Below, piece by piece: positions 37,803-49,878 of a stretch of DNA of 64,000 bases. Each line of letters starts with the position of its first letter. The stretch's first letter is position 1. The stretch covers positions 21,478,001 through 21,542,000 of the forward strand of contig JAVTVX010000035.1 in NCBI GenBank assembly GCA_033439265.1, in the 5' to 3' direction. Made by a program: the position numbers and the translations under genes. This DNA comes from Dillenia suffruticosa. Its lineage: Eukaryota > Streptophyta > Magnoliopsida > Dilleniales > Dilleniaceae. The notes under the pieces were generated by a model that worked only from the letters and a program-made list of their open reading frames with translations, was not told where the DNA came from and made no database searches.

Positions 37803-38035
37803 TGTGCATAAATATAAAAAATATAAAAATTTTATATGAATATTAATTATTTTATAAAAATAATAAAATAATTATCTTTTATAATAAAAATCTAAAATGA
37901 TCAAATATATAGTTATTAATAATAAGACAAATAATATAAAAATTATAATTATAATTAATTAAATAAGTAAAAATTTATAAATATAAAAAATATAATAACT
38001 TTTATGTAAATATTAATATTTCATATTTATGAACA
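37803..38035. repeat. AT-rich dispersed repeat, copy 1 (inverted relative to copy 2)
   Basis: Its reverse complement matches 41886-42123 nearly throughout, for example TTATAATTTTTATATTATTT, TTTTTATTATAAAA.AT and ATAAAATAATTAATATT in the same order. Internally it carries a direct repeat: TAAATATAAAAAATATAA at about 37809 and again at about 37979. AT-richness alone would not give this ordered match. Confidence 0.6.
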
Positions 38036-40624
38036 ATTTTCAACCCCTTCGTGCAAATCATCTAAAATAGTTATTAAAATATTTAATATTTTTTAGTGGC
38101 CTATTTCTTATGTAACATAATTCAAATTAAATATCTTACGGATATGAATCTCTTTAAGATAATTCAAATTTTCAACCCACTTTTTTTTGGCTCTTTTTAT
38201 CAGCAAATAAAAAAGAAAAATTGTTGCTTTTATGAGTTGTTTTCAATTTTGGCCTACTTATTTGGTCAATTGACAGCTAACATAAGAGTGAGTGCCATTA
38301 CGTACCCACGCTGATTTTACTCCCAAAATTGTTGAAGAATGAGACAAGAAATTGCAATGTCGTATTCATATTTTATCCAAATTAAAAAAAAAAAAAAGGA
38401 AAAAGGAATGAAACTCAAAGTCCACTGGTAAGCAATTTAATTCAATACTCAATCTTCCATAACTTGTGTAATGAGGTAAAAATCCTTCTACATTTCGTGG
38501 GTATGGCTTATTATCCCTCTTAGGAATTAAATATTAGAGAAAAAATAAAATTAAATAAGATAAAGAGTACCTATAGAGCTTGTATTGTTATACACTTGTT
38601 GAATGATAAAGAGTGTTTATTTTTTTATGCTAATTTTAGGATTTTTAGCATCTATCTTAAAAAGTACTTCCTCTTTTAAGTTTTCTATCTAATGAAGATA
38701 ATGCATTGTTAATTTCCCCTGGTGATGGGTGATCATGAACATTAGTTTCTGTAAATTTTAAGCTTAACTCCTTTTTTATTAAATAAATTAAAAAAAAAAA
38801 AAAAAGGAAAAGTGATCTCTGCATTGGTAATTGAATGCACATTTATTTGTAGAGATTCAGCGAATCAAAGCAAGTTAACGCTTCAAATATTCAATGTCTT
38901 CGAGAAATATTTTATAACAAAAACATGAGACCTTTATCCATGTTTCGGTCCCAACACAAGAAGAGCCAAAATTGAGCCTCATTCATAGTCCAATCAAAGA
39001 TAACGTAATTTACATTTTTTTGGGCATACGAAATAGATGTTTTCCGATGAATATTATATTTGCACCAACAAACACTTGCATTAGTAAAAAAAATATGAAA
39101 TCTTTTAATTAATATTTAGATTAGAATATTAGGAGTAGAGAGACGATAGTAATTCGAATCAGATTATTTTGATTTAGATTTTAAATATCGATAAATCGAA
39201 TATAAAAAAAAATATTATATCTTTGGTTTCCTTAAATTTATTAGTTTTGTTTTTAGGTTACGAGGAGTGTGTAACAAAAGGGTTTTATTCATTTATTTTT
39301 TGCGTTAAGATTTCCTTTTTCGAAAATGGAGATGAAGTAAATACTAATGGGTTCAAAAGTAGGCGTTCATGGGGTCCCATTGGGGGTACCTTATGATTTG
39401 ATATGGTTCACTGCTCCTTCAGTTCATGACTGCTTTGCAGCTTGCTTGCATTGGTTTCTACAACTAGGATAGAACAAGACAACTAATTTTATTAATTATT
39501 AATATTAAAATAAATAAAATAATTTCGTAAGATGGTACATTAACAAAATAAAAATATATTAGATATTTATTAATTTTATCATTTACTTTCTCGGATCAAA
39601 TATAATTATTGGTTAAAAACAAAAAAAAAAAAAAAGAAAAAAAAGAGAGAGTCGTCCGGGAAGATTTCACCGACTTCAGAATTTTTTTTTTGTTTTGCTT
39701 TTTTTGTTTGTTTGATTTTTTTTTCCTTTTTTTCGGCTCCTGTGCTTTGAGACAAAACGCTCGACTCATGAGAGTGGAATCTTGGCAGGTCCATACCCGT
39801 TGATCAACTTGGGTTGACATTAATGTACGGATGCACTAATCGATCCGGTAAATATGAACCTATTTTAAACATGAATGTACGGATGGCAATTTACCTGTGC
39901 CCTTTGGAACTGTTTTTAAGTCGACCAATATTTGGAATCGATCTGGTAAATTTTTTACAGATTTGTTCATACCAGTTTTGACTGGATCTGTAATATAGGG
40001 GTTCGGACCAAACCCGAATTCTTAGTTTACCTAACCTGATAATAGCCATAGTGAATATTTATCAATATTATCCTAATTTTACAAAAAAAAAAAAAAAAAA
40101 ATCCCACCTTAATTACAAATTTTTTGACACTTAATTTTCGAACTAACCCCAGTACCAACTCAATTTTTATATTTGAAATGTTGTTTAATTTGCTTAATAG
40201 AGTTTTTAGTAATGTGTTAGATTTATATTTAAATATTATTTAATGTGTTGTTTTGGATTAATTTCTTGTAATGTTATTCTCTATTTGTGAGTAATATTAA
40301 TTTGGTTAATAAAATTAATTTAAATAGAATGTATTATATATATAACTCATTAAAATCTAGTAAGTTTAGATCCATCTCTAATGCTCATATGGTATAAATA
40401 TTTTTTGTACCATCACTAAATTTACTATTAGAACTCAAATCTTCTCATTTTTTTTTTCAAAAAAATTTTCAAATACATTAATTACTGAACTATGTATGCT
40501 TTTGAGTACTTAGCTCCCTTTGATCAATAGTTACACATCATTTCTCAAATGTATATGATAAAGGAAAAAAAAAAAAAAAAGTTCACTTCGTGTGGTGTTA
40601 CCCAAATTACTTTTAACCCTTACT
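38036..40624. other. AT-rich intergenic DNA
   Basis: No gene supported. It contains poly-A/T runs (38383-38396, 38791-38805, 39619-39632, 40081-40099). Open frames made of Lys/Phe runs near 39600-39820 are low-complexity artefacts. Confidence 0.45.
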
Positions 40625-40735
40625 TTTTTTTTTTCACCACTGGTATCCGGATTTTATTTAATTAATCCGATTTGAGTACTGTAAAATCTATTTTTTAGGA
40701 TTGATTTTTCCAAATCCTGACATTAAACTGTTGTC
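40625..40735 (-). mobile_element. SINE-like element fragment, same family as 56498-56696
   Basis: Plus-strand order: T10 run, CACCACTGGTATCCGGATTT, AATTAATCCGATTTGAGTAC, TGTAAAATCTATTTTTTAGG, ATTGATTTTTCCAAATCCTG. This is the complement of the 3' half of the reference copy; the tRNA-like half is missing. Confidence 0.6.
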
Positions 40736-41339
40736 TATCACTTTACTCCCTCGATCCAATTTAGAAGTATAAGTGCCACCATAAAATAATAAATTTAACA
40801 ATTAAATAATTTACAACAAATAAACAAATAAATAAAAATTGAATTGACTCCATCACCACCGTCTGTAGTATCTCTTGTCTAAATATTCAAAGGACTTTAA
40901 CTACTAAAAATTTTAGGTTTGAGACTAAAAAAAAAATCAAATACAACAATACAAGAACGAACAACTTTATAATTCAGGTAAAAAAAACTTTATTGTTAAT
41001 TTCTATTTGCAATATTTGAAATTTTGGATAATAGGGTGATGGTGGTGGATCGAGGTTGTGGGAAGGAAAATAAACAAATGGTAGCATCCGTGGTGGAGCA
41101 AACTCAATTTTAATTAGTCATTTACCAGTCGAGTGGGACCAAGACTAATAGACACCAGGATTTTCATGCTTCCGAATAATATCAGTAAATGTACGAAGAT
41201 TGCAAGATGGAATTGTATTGTACGAGAATACGAATAATGATTAACCCCAAATAATTCAATTGTTCTGTGTTTTAGATGGAGGGTGTATAGGTAGTTCCAA
41301 ATTGTCATTAGATTTTGTCAGCTCAAGCAGTTCACACAA

Positions 41340-41380
<41 letters not shown>

Positions 41381-41885
41381 ATATTGTATTGAACAAGAAG
41401 TTGAAATTGTACCTCCTTTTTATTATGAGCTGTCCAAAACAAAGGTTTCGACCCCATGTCAAGGAAAAAAAAATTGAAGTGTTCATTCTATTCTAGTCCA
41501 CTTGATGTCTTGGAATTTTAGGTCACATTTTGTGGCGGTGAGTGTCTACATATTAATATTATATATAGTATGGTGAATCTTTGCATTATTTCCCCAAGAA
41601 ATCTTTGAAATGTTTTCAGACCAATCTCTGTAACACTGCTAGGATTGAAGATATTTCAAATGGTCAACCTTGTTTGGCAGGGTCAAGGGAGGGGTTTGTA
41701 CGGGAATTGCTTCCGCCAAAATGACAGCATTTCAGCAATTACTTCACAAATTTTTAATTTTTAATTAATAGTTTTTATATATCGTTCACATAAATTCTGA
41801 CTCTTTTCAAATTTTTATATGTAAAAAAGATTTCTTTTTTATATGTTTTTCTCAATTCTTAAAGTTTTTATTTTTTTTTTCTTCT
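40736..41885. other. Intergenic DNA with CT microsatellite
   Basis: No gene. A (CT)n tract lies at 41343-41377; surrounding open frames are short. Confidence 0.4.
41343..41377. repeat. (CT)n microsatellite
   Basis: About 17 CT units. Confidence 0.95.
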
Positions 41886-42123
41886 GAAATATTTTGACAT
41901 GTATAATTAATTAATATCATATAAAAGTTCTTATATTTTTTCTTATTTAATGAATTATTTGTCTATTTAATTATAGTTATAATTTTTATATTATTTATCC
42001 CATGATTAATAATTATATATTTTATTATTTTATATTTTTATTATAAAATATGACTATTCTATTATTTTTTATAAAATAATTAATATTTATTTAAAAAATT
42101 TTATAATTTTTATATTTATGCAT
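41886..42123. repeat. AT-rich dispersed repeat, copy 2
   Basis: Inverted partner of 37803-38035, about 3.85 kb away. The shared block order is given under copy 1. Could be a non-autonomous transposon; terminal inverted repeats and a target duplication were not resolved. Confidence 0.6.
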
Positions 42124-42680
42124 TTGTTTATATATATTTTTATTTTTTATATTTTTATAAAATATCTTTTTTTTTTCGTATGATACCTGTTTTTGTTTTC
42201 ATGAAAGCTAAGGGGAAGGGAGTAGGGAGAACGCTTGTTCCAAGGAGATCTAAATACGAGTGTTGATTGATTATTAAAATCAATAAAATGTTTTCTTACG
42301 GGCAAAGTGAAATTAAATAATTTATTTCCATGTTTTCATTGTGCATATTTTTTTTAGACTATAGCATATATATAAACACATAAAATAAATTTATTTAATA
42401 TGCATCATAAAAAAAATGCAAAAATCAACATTCAGAAGAAAAAAAATCGTATTTGAGAAAAATGTCACACAAGTTCCAAAGTGAGTTCTAATTTTCTTAT
42501 CATTTGTGATCATATTTTCTTATTTCCTAAACTACAGAAAGCACTCAAAAAGAAAAAAAAAAAAAATTAAGTTCATTACAAACCAATGATGGGAAACCAT
42601 TGTGCATCCTTGCAGGCAAGAGTTCGGAGGTCTCCATGGCCAAATTTTAGGCCAACTATATGATAAGTAACCGGTCTTCC

Positions 42681-42865
42681 TTTTTTTTTTTCTTTAATCG
42701 ACTGATATTTGGTGACCCATTTTATTAATCCCGACTATTCTGATTCGAGTTAACTGTCGGTTATTAGGGGATGAATTCTTCGAGAGTCTATTTTTTTTAA
42801 TTCTCAAGAGTCAAATTTAAAATTTTGATTGAAATCTAACGCTCTTCTCATTGAACTAACAAAGA
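42681..42865 (-). mobile_element. SINE-like element, same family as 56498-56696
   Basis: Plus strand: T11 run, TTAATCGACTGATATTTGGT, TCTGATTCGAGTTAACTGTC, TTCGAGAGTCTATTTTTTTT, AATTCTCAAGAGTCAAATTT, then ATCTAACGCTCTTCTCATTG. Read on the minus strand this ends with the family 3' blocks and begins with an A-box-like CAATGAGAAGAGCGTTAGAT. Confidence 0.55.
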
Positions 42866-44264
42866 ATTGATTGTAATTTTATCCTTTAAAGATTATATGA
42901 CCATGATTTTTAGTGCATGGCCTTATAATCCCTACCTATCACTTCCTCCACAAATGCAATTATAAGCTTAGAACACATATAATAACTCAAATTATGCACA
43001 ATTCGGGCACGAATTTTGTATACACATCATCTAATGTGTTTTTTTTTAATAGAATATTAAATATTATTTAAAGAGAAATAGATCTATCTTACTAGTTAAA
43101 GTAGGGATTTTTTGCTTCACAAACTCTTCACTTTGATGTCATAATTTTGAAAAGATGTATATCATCTAAGCCATATGAGAAATTCAAAGTCATTTGTCTA
43201 AAACTAGCATAGTAGAGTCCCAAGTCACTACCTAGTGATCACAGTCCCTCTCCGTCAATCCCGTGATTCAGAATTCAAATTTCGTGTAACCAGAAAAAAA
43301 AAAAATCTATCATATTAGTTGAGAATAAATCATATTTAGAAAATCTCAGCTTCTCTTAATTTAACTCAATATATCTATAATTTTTTATTCTATTTGTTAT
43401 AAATCTTAACTAAAGTAAAAATTTTTTCTTACAGAACATAGAATTTTATAAATAAAAATCAAATTTTCTATAAAAAATAAAATAACTATATTAATAGTTT
43501 TTTATATAAAAAATTTCACTTATCCAACGTCTGGGAAGGGAATCTCTGTTGGTGACCATCCATTTACGGTCATCAATTCTATTACTTGGGGTATCATTTG
43601 GGTAACGTTATAATAATTTATTATTTATAATAAAAATTGTATAATAGATGGTTCAGCTCCATATTTTTTTTTTTGGGTGGACAAAAGAATCTCATCTAGC
43701 GGGGGCAGGGGAAAATTACCATTATTGTACAGTAAAAGAATTTTTCGACACCAATAAGAAAAAGAAAAAGAAAAAGAAAAACACTGAAATTCGTATACAA
43801 AGCTAGGGTTTGTGGAATTTTCAAACAAAAAATCATTACATGAAGCAACATTATAGAGTGTATTCATCTCCCAAATTAACTCATCCAACATTGTATTCTT
43901 CTATTAATGGCCTCTTCAGAAGTTTGAACCTATTATTTAGATTTACAAGGGAGTTTCCTTAATGATCCAGTTTTTCTTAAATGTCCTACTAGTTTGTATT
44001 GACAGGTATGTCTGAATTGTACACAGGTTTTTAAGCCGCGCCAACGCAACCATCACCCAGAGAGAGAGAGAACAGCCTCCCCCCATTTAAAGGAGTTAAT
44101 AGTTGCTGGTAATAGACAACAGAGCTTAAGCCTTAGCTGCAATGAAGCAATTCGATCATCGAACTTCTTTTTAGCATAGTCATGTGCCATATCATTTGCT
44201 CAAGGGTAGACAGAAACACATGGCAACCCCTAAAATGAAAAAGAAGAAAAGAAAATGTTAGGAT
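42866..44264. other. AT-rich intergenic DNA, 3' flank of the hydrolase gene
   Basis: No further gene. 43900-44264 is the probable 3' UTR/terminator region of the leftward hydrolase gene, with a short GA tract near 44059-44070. Confidence 0.45.
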
Positions 44265-47200
44265 TTAAAAAAAAAAAAAAAACTGTTTAATTGTTTCATA
44301 TCCATTCCTTTCTTGTTCCATTTGGTTTCCAAGTTCCACAAGCATGGTCAAGAGTGCGTCGCACATTTCACAAGCATCAGGGTCAATGAAATCCCTATTC
44401 CATGAAGAGTAAACCATCCAGACATGATCAAGTTTCCGATCCGGTCTAACCACAACTGAACCTGGCACTTCAGCGTCACGGCAAGTCACCATGCCATCGC
44501 TCTTTTCTCCATACCGCAACCACAAGTGCAGCGCACAGACAGCCAAGACCGCTGAAAATGGGACTACAACAGGTACTTTACGATCAGCTATAAAGTCTTT
44601 AGACTTATTACAACCAAATGTTGGAAGGGGAAGCCATGGAAGCTCAACATGAGCTATATGAGACATTGTTGCAACAACACCGGGACCTATACTTGCTTCA
44701 GAGTGGAAAGAAATGAGAGGAATCTGTTCCGGAAGTTTGTGTTTTGATATAAATTCCTTGCGCCTATCATAAGTCAAATCCTCCAATGCCATTATGTCAC
44801 CCTACAAACATTCGGAACAACAGCCTTGTCAGTTTACATTTTTCCCAACAAGCATATGTGGGTTCAGGTATTCAACCTTAATCATCAATCATATTAATCA
44901 TTTTGGACAAGTGCCTTAATCAACATAGCTGGGGGAATCTCAGCCTAATCATAAAGTTGCTTGTATTGTTGTCACAAGTCTAAAAGTTGAATACTTGGAA
45001 GCAACCTCTCATGTTTAGTGGGATATTCTGTACAGGGATGAACATTTTTTTCTGATCTTTATTGGCACTAATCCTCACTAACATGTGCAAAGAGATGAAA
45101 AATTTTGTACCTTAATTAACTTGCAAATTAAGAACTCCATGATTCTTCTAGTATCCTTATCAGCAATTTGGCCTTCACGAAGTATATCAGAAGCTATTGG
45201 GGAGCCACCGTAAGGGGACTGCACCAAAGCCAGTCCGGCAACTTTGTCTTTTAAGTCAGGCCAGTATATTGACAATGCAGCAGCTGCATCAACTCCGCCT
45301 TTACTGTGTCCGAGCAACATAACATGCTTGCTTGAACCCCAATATAGTTCCTCAATGTACTGCTTCAGCTCCCATGCATTATGCTCCACTGATGCCTTCA
45401 TAGAAGCAGCAATTAAGTAGGAAACAGTAAAATGAAGTGCATTGAGAGAGTGCTATGAAAATCAGCTCGAGTCAACCATTTAGTTAGCTGAATATACTAT
45501 TTACCTCACTGTGAATTTTCGCTATGTGGCAAGCCAGTCCCATATTTGAAAAGAACCTTTTGGTGCTCACAAAATACAGAGGGAGGACCATGATTGCTGA
45601 AAAGGCCTGACAGTAAATAATTTGAAATATAAGTGAAGAAGATGCCACTTAGAGATAAAAATGAAAATTACAAAGAGAAAACAAAGAAAAGAAAGGTTCT
45701 ATCTACCTGGAATGAAGAGATAGACAAGTGAATCAGGCAGTGTGTGCTGGCCATTCCTGTCAAAACAATGAAGAGGACGCAAAGCAGTCAGCTCCAGAAA
45801 TGTAAGTATTAGCCTGTCAAAAGGGTCCAAATCTCTATATAGAGTCATCATGCTATAACTACACCTCCCAAAAATTGTCTCTGAGCACGCACTGTGAAAT
45901 ATGAACAGACTGTGTGCATGGGAAACGTTTAATGAACAACAAAAGCCACAGCCTTTGTCTTTGAGGTAGAATGCCATGTAAAAGCCATTAAGAGTAGGTG
46001 AAGGAGAAACGACTATCAGTTCAAAGAGGGAGCTGAAAAACAACTATTTACAGGTCCAATAATAGACGATAACAGGGAATCCCAGAAAAATAACAGAGAA
46101 AAGTTTTAGGATCATGCTTCTGTCTGTAAACAGCCATTTTCTGCTGCTCATCGAACATTGATCACTTAATTAACAAAATTCTAGAAATAAAAACTAAACA
46201 ACAACCATTAGAATACAATTAAGTTCTCTGATTTCCTGAGGATTAGTGGACAACTTGTTACGTTAATACCTTATAACTTCGAGAAGTTCTTGAAATATTG
46301 CTGTGCCGTCCTGCACAGGAGGCATTCCAGGGGTGTTCTGCAACCATCCAATGTCATCAGCAGACCCACGTAAAGTTTTTTGCAGTTGAGTTATGATGCT
46401 GGATATAAAATGCATTAGGGACTTGTAAGAACAAGTTCAAGCATTACTGACAAGATGGCATAGGAATAATCTTAAGGAAAAAAATAATAAAAATAACCTC
46501 CAGGTCAGTAAACAGAAAATTATAATGATTGTGTACCTATGGATTTGAGTTTGGAAGCATCTGGCATAAGAAAACGAAGATTTACAAAAGTCCATCGCCA
46601 ACCTCCAGGCAAGTCTCAGACCAAAAAATGAGAGCATCAACCTACACTCAGAAGAAGCCAACCAAAAGATAAAAAGATATAAAGATGCTGAAACCAGGAT
46701 AAATGGCCATAATTGGTGTATGATGAAAAAGTTAAAGATGGTGAAGGAATTCTCAGAGGAAACAGCATAACTGGACAAACAACAAGCTTGACTTGCTCGA
46801 TATACCACAAAAACCTATCATAATTCACTGTCAGGAAAAACAGCTCTAAAAGTAATTAGTTGAAAATTAGTTAAATAGTTAAATACCCTTTTAAAAAGTG
46901 GGGGATACTTCGACATCTGTTGTTTGTCTCTAACATTGCAGATCTTGTATTCACGGGCAATCCCTCTTTCTCTCTAGAGGCTTTTCTTTCACTGTTTCTA
47001 GGGGCTGTACCTGAATAGTGAGGTTTAGAAGAATATGACGAACAGCCCTGGAGAGATGATTTTCTGTTGGTACAGTATGAACATCCTGGAGATGGTTCAG
47101 GAGCAACCGCGGAATTTTGTGAGTATCTATAAACATCTCTGAAGACAATTTCCTCTGCAGTGACAACATCGGGCCCAAATGCATCCTCAGACATAGTATA

Positions 47201-47954
47201 AATGAAAGCTCATTGCAAATCCACAGTTTGCATTGGATAGCTATGATTTGGGATATTATATACAGGCTATCTATTTTAATGCCAAATTAAAGATGAGTGA
47301 ATTAGGAAACAAGTAACAACTCACCAATGAAGTGAATTAGGCGATGGGTGATGTAAGATGTCAAGGAAAAGATGCGAGTGAAAAATTCATCCATCAATGA
47401 GGAAACTCCAACATATTCAGAGAGAACATCTGTATTGATCTGAGTTTTGGAGCATACCTAATAAAGTAACATATATCAGACCAGAAAGCTTGACTTTCCG
47501 GAGGAAAATGGTGTTTTTCACTGATGGGTGTTCACCATTTTGTTGCATTTTCAATATCTTAGAAAAAAATCAATTCCTTTTTCCTTTGAACAGGAAATTT
47601 CTTTTTACATATACTAGACTGTGATCAGAGAGTGACATATAACATTATCCTTTTCAGAATACAAGGCTCAACATGGGATTATCTGCTCACCCCAAGCAGT
47701 TGTGTGTCAGGGTATTCCTCTCTTTCAAGAAGGTAACAATCACTCGAAGCATCCCCGGCCTGCCATTGATTTAAGTCATCAAAAAACTAAAAAAGTTAAG
47801 AGCAAGCATTAAATTTAACCACCACAAGAATGTACTGGGTTGCAGTTCTACAACATTACAGAAGTAACAGCAACTCACGGTTGGAGAATGACCGAAATTT
47901 CCCGAGTCATATTAAGATCTCTCATCACTTCCTGCAATCCTGAAGACCAACCAT
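44265..47954 (-). CDS. Plant alpha/beta-hydrolase (GHSKGG), reading frame apparently damaged
   Basis: Leftward multi-exon gene: 47879-47954, 47691-47786 (or to 47759), 47325-47457, 46887-47208, 46537-46614, 46270-46398, 45707-45756, 45505-45606 (or 45596), 45111-45395, 44265-44801. It belongs to a plant alpha/beta-hydrolase family of unknown substrate. Seen: GLFSNHGP-type loop remnants, HIAKIHSEASVEHN, the nucleophile elbow LLGHSKGG, QSPYGGSPIASDILREGQ, RYGEKSDGMVTC and RKLDHVWMVYSS (candidate catalytic His). Phases agree from exon 47325-47457 to exon 45707-45756, and again from 45505 to the stop. Exon 45505-45606 contains a tandem CCTC duplication that shifts the frame unless an acceptor 10 bases downstream is used. 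The junction 47879/47786 is also one base out of phase. The first exon(s), right of 47954, were not identified. The C terminus runs into an A17 tract (Phe codons). Confidence 0.75.
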
Positions 47955-48104
47955 CTGTGTGAATCAAATCCACTTAAAACTTTGTTGCATTGGTTCTTAT
48001 ACATCGGAAAAGGAGCCCATTTTAGAACACTTGCAAACTGAGGGGAAAATTTAAATCCAAGAGGTCAGCATCCCCAGATAACACTCTCACAACAAATGTT
48101 TTGG

Positions 48105-48225
48105 TCCTTACCCTAAGGGTGGGGGACGATGGGGGAGGACTCGAACCTTTGACCAAACCCATAGGTCGGAGGAAAAATCGAGTAGCACAAGGCTACCAGG
48201 GCCCTTGGTGCTCTGACATCAAATT
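48105..48225 (-). mobile_element. tRNA-derived SINE-like element near the hydrolase 5' end
   Basis: On the minus strand: CTGGTAGCCTTGTGCTACTC (A-box-like), then GGTCAAAGGTTCGAGTCCTC (a good B box, GGTTCGAGTCC) about 40 bases on, then a C-rich stretch ending CCCTTAGGGTAAGG. This resembles a common plant SINE architecture. It is less AT-rich than its flanks. No A-tail or target duplication is resolved. Confidence 0.45.
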
Positions 48226-48677
48226 AAACAGGAAAAGGAAAAAGCATAGGAGATAGAAACACAATGACCTTACAAAGTACCATAATAGCCAACAACATTA
48301 GCTGCCACAGACATCAGTCCTTAAATACATTGGCATTAAACAATAGTTGGTTTTCAAAAACAATGTAGAACCAACAAAATTCTAATTTTGATAATCAAAT
48401 GGAGTCTTGAATAAACAGAATTGCAGATGATAGAGGTCATGATGAGGGTTAAGATCAATCAGTTAATCCCAACTCAAATCTGATTCCAACACAATCAGAA
48501 AAGCCATGAGAAAGCAATCAAATTTAAATACAAGAAAGTGGAGAGTGCTTACATAAGAACGAAAATTTAAACAAACATCTGAATCTGCAAATCCATGAGT
48601 GAGGTCTCCATGATGCATAAAATAAATAAAATATCCATCCGCACAAAGCGTGAGAATATTAAAAACTGAAAAATGGG

Positions 48678-48679
48678 GA

Positions 48680-48725
<46 letters not shown>
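48678..48725. repeat. (GA)n microsatellite
   Basis: About 22 AG units, upstream of the recognised hydrolase exons; possibly in its leader or promoter (CT-rich on the transcribed strand). Confidence 0.95.
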
Positions 48726-49878
48726 ACCAACCGAATGACAAAAAAATTTGGATTATCGTTATCCAGTTTTTGCCTATTCTTCAAGGTTTGGCCCACCCAC
48801 CTGAGGTCACTGTATCATGATTTAGACCCAAAAAAATCCAAAATTGAACAAATGGCCAGATGTGTATGCGACTTTGGGTGAAAATTTTAGAAACCGATTA
48901 GAAATTGGACAAAAATAAGCACAAATTTAATAGGACTTTAACTTTGAAAAGACAGGTTTTGAGCCCTAAAAGAAGAGATTTGTGTTTGGTAAGTTGAAGA
49001 CCATTTGGGGTTTACTTGTAGAACTTACGTGTAGTAGCTTTTAAGGACTCTTTCAAGAGAGTGGCGGAGTACAGTAGTCGAGTTCCGGAGGAGTGATTCA
49101 ATCAATAGAGTGGTGATCACGTGTCGTGTTCAGAGAGTTAAGGAGTTGCATGAATGCCTCTAGAGCGAGAGAGAGAGAGAATTTTGCATGAACTTGAAGT
49201 CTGTCGGTCGAAGCAATTTCCTGATTGAGAAAATAAACTTGTGTCGGTGCGAGCGCACCCATTTGTACGTGTGGAGGACTCGTCATCAAGTTTGTTGTGT
49301 CTTTCCAAGAAAAGAACAAGAGAGAGCGATGGTGGGTATCATTTTCAATCATAGGCTTAGTCTATCTAATCAATAAGAAAAATCCCCAAGTTGTAACTCC
49401 CCACTTTTGATTGCTAAATTCTTTTTTTTTTCCTTGCTTATTAATAGGTAAATTTTGATTCATTGGATTCATATCAACGGGGAGAGGTCTCTTGCTATGG
49501 AGATCATGTAAATGTAATGACTACAAATGCGAACTCATTCACAACAGACCAGTCCTACAAAAGCACTTAAAAAGTTTTTCAGACCACTCTGCCAGAAAAA
49601 CTATGCCCGGAAACACTTTCAAAGCCGTGAAGGATCATGCCCAGAGGGGGGGGGGGAGAAAAAGATTCCTAGGCAATAAAATTGAACAAAACTGTACTAG
49701 TTTTACAAATTCTGCAAATTATACATGATTCTGATTTCTGAGGGATCAAACATGAAACCTTTCGGTTTAAGAATTCCTCCCTTTTGCACATAAACACTTC
49801 ATATGTACAAGTACCAACTAAACAAGTTGCAACATATCCATCGCACAATTCAAATTCCTTGGCTTCTTTATCTCTTCA

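Larger units (their letters stand above)
47955..49878. other. Unresolved 5' region of the hydrolase gene and spacer to the GT47 gene
   Basis: Probably holds the hydrolase first exon(s) and promoter. A candidate with a GTAAGC donor near 48551 is not convincing. 49100-49350 is less AT-rich with a short GA tract (49166-49180). 49400-49878 should include the GT47 3' UTR. Confidence 0.4.

Noticed and set aside
39596-39820. Open frames on both strands rich in Lys/Phe
   Set aside because: They are translations of poly-A/poly-T and AAAAG runs; low complexity and no conserved residues.
44035-44050. AAGCCGCGCCAACG, reminiscent of a microRNA171 core
   Set aside because: Only ten bases match and I saw no fold-back partner within 200 bases.
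46537-46614. Alternative reading of this hydrolase exon (GGWRWTFVNLRF frame)
   Set aside because: That frame is open but out of phase with both neighbouring exons; the LAWRLAMDFCKSSFSYA frame joins both sides in phase and fits the family.
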